Below are positions 23,522-32,916 of a DNA stretch of 33,377 nt, piece after piece. How positions within the stretch are numbered: position 1 is the first letter of the stretch; each line of letters starts with the position of its first letter. The DNA is from Planctomycetota bacterium. GTDB taxonomy: Bacteria; Planctomycetota; Planctomycetia; Pirellulales; JADFKK01. A program made the translations under genes and the position numbers. A model generated the notes under the pieces. That model saw nothing but the letters and a program-made list of their open reading frames with translations, searched no databases and had not been told where the DNA came from. The stretch is from assembly GCA_022564995.1 (NCBI GenBank), contig JADFKK010000052.1, forward strand, positions 1 to 33,377. Reading direction: 5' to 3'.

Positions 23522-26116
23522 TCACTCGGTGTGTTGCCCGACCACGGGTCGCGGCTTTACAAGCCTGGCGTGACGACGCGGGCCGATGGCCATTCCGATC
23601 CAGCCGTTGCGCACGACCAATTGTGTCACAGTAACGTCATCAAGGCCCGGCCTGGAGCTGAACTGGTGGCCGAGCAATTCGACCGGACGATTCTTTGAAA
23701 AAACCGTGCCAAAGATGCCTCGCAGCACAATCAGCCCTCGCATGTTGATTCTCTTTTTGCCGCTAAGGCGAATGGCATCCTTTCGCACGAGCTTCGCTTC
23801 GAGCCCTTCGCTTTCTAGCTGGTAGGCTGCTTCGACGGTGAAGTTTTTGATGCGTCTGTTGGGCGTGTCGAGCTGTTTAACATTCAGCGTCACCACAACC
23901 CGCCCCTCAGCGAAGCGAATTTGCACAGCCTGGTGGTCGGCGAACGTGATGCTGACGTCCTCGGGAAGTTGTTCTTCGATATCGGCTGGCAAGGGATCGG
24001 TTCGCGTGGGATCCGCCGATTTGGGCCGGCCCGTTCGTCCAGTTTTCTCGTGTACCCAGCGACGGAGTTCTCGCAGCGTAAACGTGCGGCCGTCGAGGTC
24101 GAGTTGCTCGATAATGTTGCCGGGTGCCGACTCGTGGATCTGCAGGCTCAGCAAGCTGTCTCCCGGGGCGCGGGGGCGGGGTGTGAAGGCCCCGAGTTGA
24201 TGCGCCGTGGCCAGCCGCACCCGCGAGACCATCCGTTCTTTTGTCGTCACCAGTTGGATCGGCTGCGGCCTGAGGGACAGGTGCTTTAACGGATCGAGAA
24301 CGTGTGTGGCGAAGGCCGTCTTAAACTTATTGATTTGCCGATCGACTTGGGCGTCGAGATAGCGGGTGGCCTCTCGGCGGATTTTTCCATTGACTTCGTT
24401 CATGGCCTCGTCGTGCATCTGCTCGTGTTGATCGCGGGCGTAATTCTTGGCAATCGATCCAATCAGCCACATACCGTCGTAGCTGGTCTCGACGTCCTCG
24501 AGCTCGCTGTCGCTCTGCACGTCCGCAATGGCGGGCCACAGACGCATGCCGCGGGGTCCGACTTGGATCAGCTTGCCGGCGTGATAGCGTGAGACGCCGC
24601 GACTGTGAAACGTCGCCTGTGTATTCAAAGCGGTAGTGCGCGAATGAACCTCTCCGTGTGCTTCCAGCGCAAAACGCAGCCGGCGACGACTCGGAAGGAG
24701 TCGCGTTCGGAGTTGCGTCGTCCAGACCTTTCGGCCGTGGACCCGATTGCCGAGAAAGGTGTCGTTGATCGTTCCCAGTTTCGGTTCGATGCGGGGAAGC
24801 ATCAGGTTAAGAAACCGATCGGTCACAGCCAGACGCACATTGGCGTTGCGGTAGTGCTTCGCGATTCGCTCGGCCAGATCGCGCTCGGCCTGCACCGGCG
24901 ACCAGCGAATGCGCTGGTAGGTCTCGGCCACTCGACGGGCGGCGTCCGCCGAGCGATCCTGCTCGAATTGCTCCACGTCGGCCAGCAGCTTTGCGACGTC
25001 GACGTCTTCGGCGGCCCAATATCTCAAGTGCGTCTTGAGCCGCTTGACCGATGGGCTCTCGGTGAACCGCCGCTGTGTTTCGCTCAGCCCCGGGCTTTCC
25101 GCGCGGAACAACACACGACGGGCGACCTGTCGGCGGCGGGCGATGGGGCTCTCGCCCGGTTCCGACGCCAAGCGGCGCAGTTCGTCGAGCATTAAATAAC
25201 GCTTCCATAACCCGCCCATCTTTGTTAGAGAAGCTGCCCGGGCAACTTCGTCGGCGCTTTGGGAAATGTTCCGGAAAACCTCGGCCGACGACGGTGGGGT
25301 CACCTCGGCAGCCACTTTGACCTGGCCTGCCTGTTGCCACACATCAAGCCGTCGCAGCAGCGCGTAGCGGGCATGACGCAATTGCGAGGCCGCCTCTGGG
25401 TCGTCGATCTTCTCCGCCTCCTCGGCGGCCCGATCGGCATCGGCCACCGCCTTGCGAAGACTTTTAAGGTTCTCATCAATCGAATTTCGGTCGTCCGCTT
25501 CGAGCGTGGCCAACTGCTCCAGCAAGTCGATGACCTCGTAAGCCCATAGCGAGCACTCTCCGTTGACCTCAAGGTTTTCGAGTCGCTCGATCAGGGTGAC
25601 ACTCTGCGGCAGCGACGCTGAGCGAACTGGCTGGACCTCTGCAACGTCAATGTCACTGTCTGCAATGTCACTGTCTGCAATGTCATCGGGTGCAACGCCG
25701 CCGGGGTTCGGAGCGATGGGTGGCTGAGCGAGCAAGGGTTGAATGCTGGGCGTGTGATTCGACCGCGGTAAGGGGTCAACCGTATTGAGACGCGTGATCT
25801 TTTCGGACGCCGATACCCATTGTGGCTGGGCTAAGGAGTGGACGCTCAACTCATGTTGCGGCGACCTGACGAGCGCTGACGGCGCCGCGACAGATTCAGC
25901 AGGCGGGCTGTCGGCCACTCCACCGGAGATCTCCGATGACACACTCGGCGACGGCATCGGCGCGTCGACCATGACGGCTTCGGCCGTGGGCTGAACTGAA
26001 CTCGCTTTTCTAACGTAGTTCCGCCAGTGCCGCGGCGACGTCACGCTTAGCGCGAACAGGCACATGAGGATCACTACGTAGGGCCAATTTGTGTTTTTTC
26101 GATGTGTCCTCATCAT
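23522..26116 (-). CDS. Large exported or membrane-anchored protein of unknown function
   Basis: An 865-residue protein not recognised by family. It begins with a signal anchor (WPYVVILMCLFALSV), then a low-complexity Ser/Pro-rich stretch of about 150 residues, a helical middle with coiled-coil character (LEQLATLEADDRNSIDENLK, then SLRKAVADADRAAEEAE), and a C-terminal half rich in beta strands. A short tandem duplication, DIADSDIADSDIDVAE, is encoded by repeated GTCACTGTCTGCAAT at about 25650-25685. GGAAGG lies upstream of two adjacent ATGs at 26116 and 26113; the frame is open to 26143. Large exported proteins like this are typical of planctomycetes. No catalytic motif is visible. Confidence 0.75.
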   Translation of the reverse strand: MMRTHRKNTNWPYVVILMCLFALSVTSPRHWRNYVRKASSVQPTAEAVMVDAPMPSPSVSSEISGGVADSPPAESVAAPSALVRSPQHELSVHSLAQPQWVSASEKITRLNTVDPLPRSNHTPSIQPLLAQPPIAPNPGGVAPDDIADSDIADSDIDVAEVQPVRSASLPQSVTLIERLENLEVNGECSLWAYEVIDLLEQLATLEADDRNSIDENLKSLRKAVADADRAAEEAEKIDDPEAASQLRHARYALLRRLDVWQQAGQVKVAAEVTPPSSAEVFRNISQSADEVARAASLTKMGGLWKRYLMLDELRRLASEPGESPIARRRQVARRVLFRAESPGLSETQRRFTESPSVKRLKTHLRYWAAEDVDVAKLLADVEQFEQDRSADAARRVAETYQRIRWSPVQAERDLAERIAKHYRNANVRLAVTDRFLNLMLPRIEPKLGTINDTFLGNRVHGRKVWTTQLRTRLLPSRRRLRFALEAHGEVHSRTTALNTQATFHSRGVSRYHAGKLIQVGPRGMRLWPAIADVQSDSELEDVETSYDGMWLIGSIAKNYARDQHEQMHDEAMNEVNGKIRREATRYLDAQVDRQINKFKTAFATHVLDPLKHLSLRPQPIQLVTTKERMVSRVRLATAHQLGAFTPRPRAPGDSLLSLQIHESAPGNIIEQLDLDGRTFTLRELRRWVHEKTGRTGRPKSADPTRTDPLPADIEEQLPEDVSITFADHQAVQIRFAEGRVVVTLNVKQLDTPNRRIKNFTVEAAYQLESEGLEAKLVRKDAIRLSGKKRINMRGLIVLRGIFGTVFSKNRPVELLGHQFSSRPGLDDVTVTQLVVRNGWIGMAIGPRRHARLVKPRPVVGQHTE

Positions 26117-26270
26117 CCCTGCCTTCCTGCCCCAGTTTTGCACGCTTGCGTAGACGCTGCGTGTTCACACATATCGGTAAGATCGGACATTTGGTGGGAC
26201 TGAGTAGACTCTGATTCGTCAGATCAGCGCGATTCGACGCTAAGTGCGGAATCTACAGGTTCGTCCGGCC

Positions 26271-27098
26271 TTATTTGAAGACGTCCAGCAAGCTGGAAAT
26301 TGAGCGACGGTTTTGATTCGCCAGGCCCGCCGTGGCAATTGCCGAGTTGGCGAGAATCTGGTTGCGCACCAGCAGCGAAGTTTCGGCCGCCAGATCGGCA
26401 TCGCCGATCCGGCTGATCGCCGCGCTGAGGTTCACCTCCGTGGTTGCCAGCACGGCCAGAGACGAGCCGATCGTCGATTTCTCGAAGGCCCCCAGCCGCC
26501 CACGCGCATCGAGCACCTGCGACGACGCTTCGTCGAGGATCTTGATCGCGTCGCTGATATTGCCGCTGCGGATACTCGCCGTGCCGCCTTCCGCCAAGTC
26601 GCTGAGGCGTCCGGAAGCTCCACCCAAAGCCACCGTTCTCACGTCGGGTAGCGTCAAGGTTACCGCATCGCCGGGATCGACTGAAAAGAGGAACGTCAGG
26701 TCTTCGCCGGTGCCGCCGCTGAGGCGGTCGATCGCCTCGAGCGCCGCGCTGATTTCGATCTGGTTCGCCGCCTGCTCGGTCTTGCTTGTCGTGCCGGCCG
26801 AGGCCAGCAATCGATCGCGAATCGTGTTGAGCAGCCCGCTCACCTGCGACAGCCCGCTGTCAGCCGTTCGCACGACCGTAACAGCCCGGGCGGCGTTGGT
26901 CTGGGCCTGATTTACCGCGGTCAGCTCGCTAACCAATTGCTCATAGGCGATTAACCCGGCGGGGTCGTCGCTGCCTTTGTTAATCCGCTTCAACGTCGCG
27001 AGACGCAGATTGCTCTCGTTGAGCTTGGTGAACGATCGCAAGAGATTATTCTGTATCGCCCGGTCGAAGCCGGCCAATGTGCTACCAATACGACTCAT
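26271..27098 (-). CDS. Flagellin, short form
   Basis: A 275-residue flagellin, the filament subunit exported by the flagellar apparatus. The N-terminal D0/D1 helices are clear: LLRSFTKLNESNLRLATLKR, INKGSDDPAGLIAYEQL, VRTADSGLSQVSGLLNTIRD. The C-terminal partner ends NQILANSAIATAGLANQNRR with SISSLLDVFK. The variable outer domains are almost absent, so this is near the minimal filament core. No flagellar assembly genes are nearby. GGGAG lies about 14 bases before the start, a little far. FlgL (hook-associated protein) is a distant alternative, but the overall pattern fits flagellin better. Confidence 0.88.
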   Translation of the reverse strand: MSRIGSTLAGFDRAIQNNLLRSFTKLNESNLRLATLKRINKGSDDPAGLIAYEQLVSELTAVNQAQTNAARAVTVVRTADSGLSQVSGLLNTIRDRLLASAGTTSKTEQAANQIEISAALEAIDRLSGGTGEDLTFLFSVDPGDAVTLTLPDVRTVALGGASGRLSDLAEGGTASIRSGNISDAIKILDEASSQVLDARGRLGAFEKSTIGSSLAVLATTEVNLSAAISRIGDADLAAETSLLVRNQILANSAIATAGLANQNRRSISSLLDVFK

Positions 27099-27141
27099 GC
27101 CCCTAGTCTCCCAGGTGTTGGATCAATCGATGCAAAACCAT

Positions 27142-27172
27142 CCGTGGCACCGGCGTCTCGCCGGTGCCACGG
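27142..27172. repeat. Perfect hairpin repeat
   Basis: CCGTGGCACCGGCG (27142-27155) and CGCCGGTGCCACGG (27159-27172) are perfect 14-base reverse complements with a TCT loop. No T-run follows. It lies in the short space upstream of flagellin. Confidence 0.85.
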
Positions 27173-27180
27173 GCCGACAG

Positions 27181-27228
27181 ATCGCCGTCGGAGACGCCTC
27201 CTACATCGCCGTCGGAGACGCCTCCTAC
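27181..27228. repeat. Family B 24-base repeat, two tandem copies
   Basis: Two exact head-to-tail copies of a 24-base unit beginning ATCGCCGTCGGAGACGCCTC, 27181-27204 and 27205-27228. A third identical copy is at 21540-21563. A partial copy (AAGGCGTCT) follows at 27232-27240, touching the stop codon of the next gene. Confidence 0.9.
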
Positions 27229-27238
27229 ACGAAGGCGT

Positions 27239-28783
27239 CTAACGAATCTCGGCACCCGAGGGATTTGGGCTGTCGAAGGCGATTTCGGCCAGTCGACGGG
27301 AAAAGCCGGCCAGCGCCGCCAACTCGGCTTGTCGCTGTTGCGAATTGCCTCCGAAGTCGTCGCCCATCGCCCACAGTCGGGCTCCGACGATCTTCTCGGC
27401 CAGCAGCGTAACGACCTGTCTGGTGGTTTCCATCTGTTCGAATTCGCGGCGCTGCGGAGGCTCGAGCAATTCCACAAACACCACAAGATCACCGCGACGC
27501 TCGTGCAAATCAATCAGCCGATCGACGTGCGGGGCCAGCGTGTCGGCCGACCATCGATCGCGCCTGCCCAGTTCGTCAGCGAGTTGCAATATGGCCAGAT
27601 TGTGGCCGGCGACCCGCGCCGTCAGTAATTCGCGGTTGACGACGGCTCTCTCGCGTGGCTGATCGGCAGAATCTTCCTCGTCAAACCCGCTGAGGTCGAC
27701 GACGGCACGATTCGCGTCCGGCGTTGATTCAGGCTGCTCGTCTCCGTCGAGCCTGGTTTGGTTGTCGGGCAGCGACGGCGCCAATGCGGAGTCGAAGTCA
27801 TTGGGCAAGGAGTCGACGCTCGGACCAGTGTCACCACGGTCAGAGTCACCGCGGTCTGAATCGGGCTGGGGAGCATCGTCTTGCAGCGTAGCGTCCTGCG
27901 GCACGAAGGAATCGCTGTTTTCGAGGTCGCTGAAAGGGCCATCAGCTTGTTGCTGCGGTAGAGAATCGTCGCTTGGATTGTCGGGCGTCTCTGCCGAATC
28001 AAACGGTGAACCGACAAAGTTGTCTGACGACGACACGTCGAACGGATCGCCTTGATCGTTCGCGCTGGCCAATTCGTCACCCAGCGCGTCCTGCTGAGCC
28101 AGCACTTCGGCTGGTTCATAATACCAGGCCGGCGCCGGCGGCAGCGGAGTCTCTGCTCCCGGCCGGCTAACCTCGATGGCCTCGGCCAACCATTGATTGA
28201 GGTTGGCGCGCCGCTGGGTCGTGTGTTCGAATTTCGTCCACCGCTCGTCGATCAGCTTCCACAGCGCGCGGCGGTGATTGAACTCTTCGCGATCCTTGCC
28301 AAAGGTGTCGTACACCAAGATGCGGTAATCTCGCGCCAGGTGTTCGGTGACTCTTTCTTCCAACTCGTTGACCCGCTCTTCGAGTTGATCGACTTGATCC
28401 GATGCGGGCAGTCGTCCCTGGTCGAGCCACTCAACCAGCAACGCGCCGCGGGCTTCCAGTTCAGCCAGCTTTGTGGCGTCGAACAACAACCGGCCGGCCT
28501 GTATTTCGCGGCGCACGAGATCTCGGACTTTGGCCTCGAGATCATCGTCGGCGATCGGCTCGGCGGCGATCGGCGAGAATTGCCCGTCGCCGTCCGTGGC
28601 CAGAAACAACGCCGGCGAACCTTTCGTGGAAATGACGTCATTCACAAAGCTTTGATCGACCAGGGGCGGAAGTTCAAACGATTGCGATAGGGTCGTAGGA
28701 ACGTCGCGTTCAGTTGAGAACGATTCGGCCGGCGTGTCGACGAGCCCCAGACTTAACAGTGCGCAAAGGATCGGTAGATTCAT
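27239..28783 (-). CDS. Exported protein of unknown function with Asp/Ser-rich linker
   Basis: A 514-residue protein of no family I recognise. A signal peptide (LPILCALLSLGLVDTPAES) precedes a helical N-terminal region with a predicted coiled coil (DQVDQLEERVNELEERVTEH), then a low-complexity linker of roughly 170 residues rich in Asp, Ser, Pro and Gln, including the duplicated DSDRGDSDRGD (about 27835-27867), then a helical C-terminal region of about 130 residues. Start 28783 is chosen for the signal peptide; the frame is open to 28864. It shares its overall plan (exported, helical, low-complexity middle) with the larger gene at 23522-26116 on the other side of flagellin. Confidence 0.75.
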   Translation of the reverse strand: MNLPILCALLSLGLVDTPAESFSTERDVPTTLSQSFELPPLVDQSFVNDVISTKGSPALFLATDGDGQFSPIAAEPIADDDLEAKVRDLVRREIQAGRLLFDATKLAELEARGALLVEWLDQGRLPASDQVDQLEERVNELEERVTEHLARDYRILVYDTFGKDREEFNHRRALWKLIDERWTKFEHTTQRRANLNQWLAEAIEVSRPGAETPLPPAPAWYYEPAEVLAQQDALGDELASANDQGDPFDVSSSDNFVGSPFDSAETPDNPSDDSLPQQQADGPFSDLENSDSFVPQDATLQDDAPQPDSDRGDSDRGDTGPSVDSLPNDFDSALAPSLPDNQTRLDGDEQPESTPDANRAVVDLSGFDEEDSADQPRERAVVNRELLTARVAGHNLAILQLADELGRRDRWSADTLAPHVDRLIDLHERRGDLVVFVELLEPPQRREFEQMETTRQVVTLLAEKIVGARLWAMGDDFGGNSQQRQAELAALAGFSRRLAEIAFDSPNPSGAEIR

Positions 28784-29347
28784 GGTCGGTGTTACCCTTA
28801 CAAAAAGAAAAGACCGCGATGGGAAAAGAAAACTAAAGAGTGTGGGCATCGCTTGCGGTGCCAATCAACCCTAAGTCACCGCGGGGCGCTGTCAAACTTC
28901 TAGCCGCTCTCCGCCTTCGGATTGTGCTGGTGATCGCGACTCTGAGCGTTGTCCCGGCCGCACCGCTTCGCGCGGCGTGGTCCGATGGTGACAATGCACG
29001 CTTGGACATGCCGTGACGATTCAGATCGTTTTCCGAGAGGCGAGCGGCGGCCGTTAGGCCGTCGGTGATTCGTCCAATCGTGTCAGTTTGCCGCCCGCGC
29101 CGGTATTACCCCCGAGCTAAGCATCGTTCGAGAAATAAGTGTCGCATTCTTGCATGGCGAGCCCCGAGCGTTAGCTCGGGGGTAATACGACCCCACGCGA
29201 AGAGCTTGAAGCCCAGCGAGGAATTACCGGCGGCCTAACGGCCTCCGCTCGCCGAGCATCGATTCGTGAGACACTTATTTCTCGAACGATGCTAACGCTC
29301 GGGCTCGCCGAATAGCGGTTAGTTTTTGATTGGTCGATCCCTAACCC
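28784..29347. repeat. Mosaic of nested inverted repeats upstream of the dehydratase gene
   Basis: No gene is supported. Four paired blocks are visible. 29120-29143 (AGCATCGTTCGAGAAATAAG then TGTC) is a perfect reverse complement of 29270-29293. 29103-29120 (GTATTACCCCCGAGCTAA) pairs perfectly with 29171-29188. 29157-29176 (GGCGAGCCCCGAGCGTTAGC) pairs with 29291-29309 with one base missing. About 29037-29073, containing GGCGGCCGTTAGGCCGTC, pairs imperfectly with about 29222-29254. The promoter of the dehydratase must lie in or after this mosaic. Confidence 0.75.
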
Positions 29348-31363
29348 ATGAGCCACACGATGCCTTCGCCCAGCGAACATTCCCCTAACCTCGAAGAAAT
29401 CCTCGAAAGCGACGATCCGTCGCTGTTTGAGATCGAAACCCACGCCGCGGGCCCCGTCGGGTCGCTGCCTTTTACTGACGAGATGCTCCGTGAGCGGCCT
29501 AGCGGCGATTTGTTCGGGCTGACGCAAAACGCCGGCATGGGCTGGAATCCGGAAGAGATGCTGGGGCCGCAGTTTTTGCTGCTCAGCACGCAGGGCGGTG
29601 TCCGCGCGCCCGACGGAACGCCGATCGCGCTGGGCTATCACACGGGTCACTGGGAAGTCGGGTTGTTGGTCGAGGAGGCGGCCCGGCAGATCAAACAACT
29701 CGGTGGTGTGCCGTTCGCCGCGTTTTGTAGTGATCCCTGCGACGGCCGAACGCAGGGCACCGCCGGCATGTTCGACAGCTTGGCCTATCGCAACGATGCG
29801 GCGACTGTCCTGCGGCGATTGATTCGCTCGTTGCCGACGCGGCGCGGCGTGTTGGGCGTGGCGACGTGTGACAAAGGGCTGCCGGCGATGGCCATCGCGC
29901 TGGCCGCCATGCACGATTTGCCCACGATCTTGGTCCCCGGCGGAGTGACGCTGCCGCCGACCGATGGCGAGGACGCGGCGAAGGTTCAGGCGATCGGGGC
30001 TCGTTACACTCACGGCGAGCTGAGCTTAGAGGATGCCGCGTCGTTGGGATGTCGGGCCTGTGGAACGCCGGGCGGCGGCTGTCAATTCCTCGGCACGGCG
30101 GCCAGCTCGCAGGTCGTCTGCGAGGCGCTGGGCATGTCGCTGCCGCATTCGGCGCTGGCGCCCAGCGGACAGCCGGTGTGGCTCGACGCGGCCTCGCGCA
30201 GCGCCAAAGCCCTCTGGCATCTGAACGAGCGCGGCCTGACGACCCGCGACATTCTCACCGAGGCCTCGATTCACAACGCGATGATGGTCCACGCGGCCGT
30301 CGGCGGATCGACGAATTTGCTGCTGCACCTGCCGGCCATTGCCTATGCCGCCGGATTGCCGCGCCCGAGTGTCGATGACTGGCAAGACGTGAACCGCCGC
30401 GTGCCGCGATTTGTCGACGTGTTGCCGAATGGTCCGGTGGGGCATGTCACCGTGCGGCTGTTTCTCGCCGGCGGAGTTCCGGAGGTGATGCTGCACCTGC
30501 GCGAGCTGGGATTGTTGAAACTCGAAGCGATGACCGTCAGCGGACAAACGCTCGGCGACGTGCTCATCTGGTGGGAAAAATCCGAGCGGCGCCGGGCTAT
30601 GCGAGAAACACTTCAGCGGCGCGACGGCGTTGACCCCGACGACGTTATCATGTCGCCCGCCGTTGCCGCCCAGCGCGGTTTAACCAGCACCGTCTGTTTT
30701 CCGCGTGGCAATTTGGCCCCCGAGGGCAGCGTCATCAAGAGCACCGCCATCGACCCGTCGGTTGTCGATGCCGACGGCGTCTATCGCAAAACCGGCCCCG
30801 CCCGGGTGTTCACCCGAGAGCGCGACGCGATTGCCGCCGTCAAAGGTCAGAGCGACCCGCCGATTCAAGCCGGCGACGTGATCGTGCTCGCCGGTCGCGG
30901 GCCATTCGGCTCCGGCATGGAGGAAACATACCAAATCACCTCGGCGCTGAAATACCTGGACTTCGGCAAGCACGTCGCCCTAATTACCGACGCCCGCTTC
31001 TCCGGCGTCAGCACGGGCGCCTGCATCGGCCACGTCAGCCCCGAGGCCTTGGCCGGCGGTCCCATCGGCCGCGTGCGCGACGGCGACCTGATCCGCATCG
31101 AGATCGACCGCAGCCAGCTCACCGGCTGCATCGATCTGGTCGGCGACGAGAGCGGCCGTTTCGACCCCGAGCAAGGCGCCAAAGTCCTCGCCGCCCGTCC
31201 GATCAACCCCGCCATCGCTCCCGACGAAAACCTTCCCGAAGACACCCGCCTGTGGGCCGCCCTACAAAGCATCAGCGGCGGCACCTGGGGCGGATGCGTA
31301 TACGACGTCGAGCGGATTGTCGATGTGATCGAGGCGGGCAAAGAAAAACTGAATAACGAATAG
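29348..31363 (+). CDS. yjhG: YjhG/YagF-type dehydratase, probably D-xylonate dehydratase
   Basis: A 671-residue member of the IlvD/Edd dehydratase family, closest in memory to the YjhG/YagF branch, which converts D-xylonate to 2-keto-3-deoxy-xylonate. Iron-sulfur ligands are expected at Cys131 ([10 protein letters not shown]), Cys174 (ATCDKGLPA) and Cys245 ([10 protein letters not shown]). Branch-specific segments include [42 protein letters not shown] and [14 protein letters not shown]. Length agrees with YjhG (about 655) rather than IlvD (about 560-610). No aldolase or dehydrogenase of the pathway adjoins it, so the pathway link is inference. No strong ribosome binding site precedes the ATG; another ATG follows 12 bases later. 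Confidence 0.88.
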   Translation: MSHTMPSPSEHSPNLEEILESDDPSLFEIETHAAGPVGSLPFTDEMLRERPSGDLFGLTQNAGMGWNPEEMLGPQFLLLSTQGGVRAPDGTPIALGYHTGHWEVGLLVEEAARQIKQLGGVPFAAFCSDPCDGRTQGTAGMFDSLAYRNDAATVLRRLIRSLPTRRGVLGVATCDKGLPAMAIALAAMHDLPTILVPGGVTLPPTDGEDAAKVQAIGARYTHGELSLEDAASLGCRACGTPGGGCQFLGTAASSQVVCEALGMSLPHSALAPSGQPVWLDAASRSAKALWHLNERGLTTRDILTEASIHNAMMVHAAVGGSTNLLLHLPAIAYAAGLPRPSVDDWQDVNRRVPRFVDVLPNGPVGHVTVRLFLAGGVPEVMLHLRELGLLKLEAMTVSGQTLGDVLIWWEKSERRRAMRETLQRRDGVDPDDVIMSPAVAAQRGLTSTVCFPRGNLAPEGSVIKSTAIDPSVVDADGVYRKTGPARVFTRERDAIAAVKGQSDPPIQAGDVIVLAGRGPFGSGMEETYQITSALKYLDFGKHVALITDARFSGVSTGACIGHVSPEALAGGPIGRVRDGDLIRIEIDRSQLTGCIDLVGDESGRFDPEQGAKVLAARPINPAIAPDENLPEDTRLWAALQSISGGTWGGCVYDVERIVDVIEAGKEKLNNE

Positions 31364-31404
31364 ACGTTCCGAGCGCATCGCGTCGGCTTCAGTCAACGAT
31401 ATTG

Positions 31405-32916
31405 TTAGCCGTTGAGATTTCGAGACCGCGATCCGACATTGAGAAGCCACGCCATACCCAGCGCCATTAGATATAACGAGCCTGGCTCCGGTATCGGTCG
31501 CGCGGCCTCACCAGCCTGAGGCGTTTCTCCTAGCGTCGGTCCCGTCCATTGCGACAGTAACTCCGTCAAGTCGTCGAAGTCGATTGAAGAATTGTTGACA
31601 TCGACAAGGTTACCTTCGCCAGCGGTCGCGCCCGGTTTGTTCCAGTTGGCCAACAACACGGTCAGATCGCCGAAGTCGACAACGACGTTCTCAGTCAGGT
31701 CGGCTGACAGATCGGGAAGGTGGAAAATATACGCGGCTCCGTCGTTGGCTGCTCCGTGTAATTTCGCTCCGACAATCACCGTCTTACCGCGGATTGCCAC
31801 GGAGTCACCAAACACATCGCCCTCCGCCCCGTCTGAGGCGAGTAGCTTCACGATCATCTGCCCGGTTGACACGTCGAATAGATATGCCGACCCCGAGGAA
31901 TTCCCCATGTCGTCGTCTCCTCGGACGCCAACCACGGCTAGATCGCCGTCAATCGCAACAGCGAACCCAAAACTATCATACCTCGCCGCATCGGGAGCCG
32001 TGAGTTCGGCTAACTGTTTGCCACTGGCAATATCAAACACGTACGCAGAACCCGAGTTACAGTCGCCGTCCAAAGGACACGCGTCGTCGCTGTATGGAGC
32101 TCCGACGATCGCTCTGTCACCGCTAATTCCTACGGACCATCCAAACAAATCCCCCTTCGTTGCGTCGATAGCCGTAAGCTTTGAAGTTTGACGGCCGGTA
32201 TTCGCGTCAAACAAATACGCCGAACCTGAATTGCACGCAATGTTGGCCGGACAGCGGTCGTCGTTGAAAGGCATGCCAACTATGGCCGTTGCGCCACTGA
32301 TGCTCACGGATTTCCCAAGAGATTCTTCTTCCTTCGGGTCGTCGACCTTGAGCTTTGCGATCTGTTTTCCCGTAAGGACATTGAAAAGATAAGCAGCGCC
32401 CGCGCTTGATCCAGCTTCATCGTCTCCCCAGGCTCCAACGATCGCCGTCGTGGCGTCGATGGCGACAGAAATGCCAAATTCATCGCTCTTCATAGCGCTC
32501 GATGCGTTGAGTTTGAAGACCTCGCGGCCGCTAGACACTTCAAATACATAAACTGAGCCCGATGCGTCTGCCGTATCGTCGTCAAATCGCGCACCAACCA
32601 CAGCGAAATTTCCACTGATTGCCACCGCTCCACCGAAGGCATCTCCCGAGGACGCGTCGGAGGCAGTAAATTTGCCAATCTGACTGCCATCGCTAATGTC
32701 GAAGAGATACGCCGATCCGGCATTGATGTGTTCGCCTTGGTTGTCGAATTGTGCCCCGATAATGGCTATCCCATCGCGAACTGATACAGAACCGCCAAAC
32801 CACGCGCCGGGCGCGGTGAGCTTGAATGACTCATTGAGGATTCCGGCCGCCTGGGAACGGCTCGCACTTAGAGCCACTGGGAACAAGAGAACCAGTATTG
32901 CAGCAATTTTCTTCAT
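31405..32916 (-). CDS. Exported seven-repeat FG-GAP propeller with dockerin and PEP-CTERM ends
   Basis: A 503-residue secreted protein. A signal peptide (KKIAAILVLLFPVALSASRS) is followed by seven repeats of about 55 residues, each with a core like GDAFGGAVAISGNFAVVGA then a DDD-type loop and SGSAYLFD, predicting a seven-bladed integrin-alpha-like beta-propeller with calcium-binding loops. Two dockerin-like units follow (DLTENVVVDFGDLTVLLANW; IDFDDLTELLSQW), then a PEP-CTERM anchor (IPEPGSLYLMALGMAWLLN). Start 32916 is preferred because GGAG lies about 9 bases upstream; other ATGs at 32931 and 33030 are in frame. Cell-surface binding is inferred from the fold. Confidence 0.88.
   Translation of the reverse strand: MKKIAAILVLLFPVALSASRSQAAGILNESFKLTAPGAWFGGSVSVRDGIAIIGAQFDNQGEHINAGSAYLFDISDGSQIGKFTASDASSGDAFGGAVAISGNFAVVGARFDDDTADASGSVYVFEVSSGREVFKLNASSAMKSDEFGISVAIDATTAIVGAWGDDEAGSSAGAAYLFNVLTGKQIAKLKVDDPKEEESLGKSVSISGATAIVGMPFNDDRCPANIACNSGSAYLFDANTGRQTSKLTAIDATKGDLFGWSVGISGDRAIVGAPYSDDACPLDGDCNSGSAYVFDIASGKQLAELTAPDAARYDSFGFAVAIDGDLAVVGVRGDDDMGNSSGSAYLFDVSTGQMIVKLLASDGAEGDVFGDSVAIRGKTVIVGAKLHGAANDGAAYIFHLPDLSADLTENVVVDFGDLTVLLANWNKPGATAGEGNLVDVNNSSIDFDDLTELLSQWTGPTLGETPQAGEAARPIPEPGSLYLMALGMAWLLNVGSRSRNLNG

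Noticed and set aside
27181..27228. Possible CRISPR array from the tandem 24-base repeats
   Set aside because: The copies are directly adjacent with no spacers, only two units are present, and no cas genes are near.
29171..30013. 280-codon minus-strand open frame opposite the dehydratase start
   Set aside because: It is antisense to a clearly recognised dehydratase and shows only the Arg-rich composition expected of a shadow frame in high-G+C DNA.
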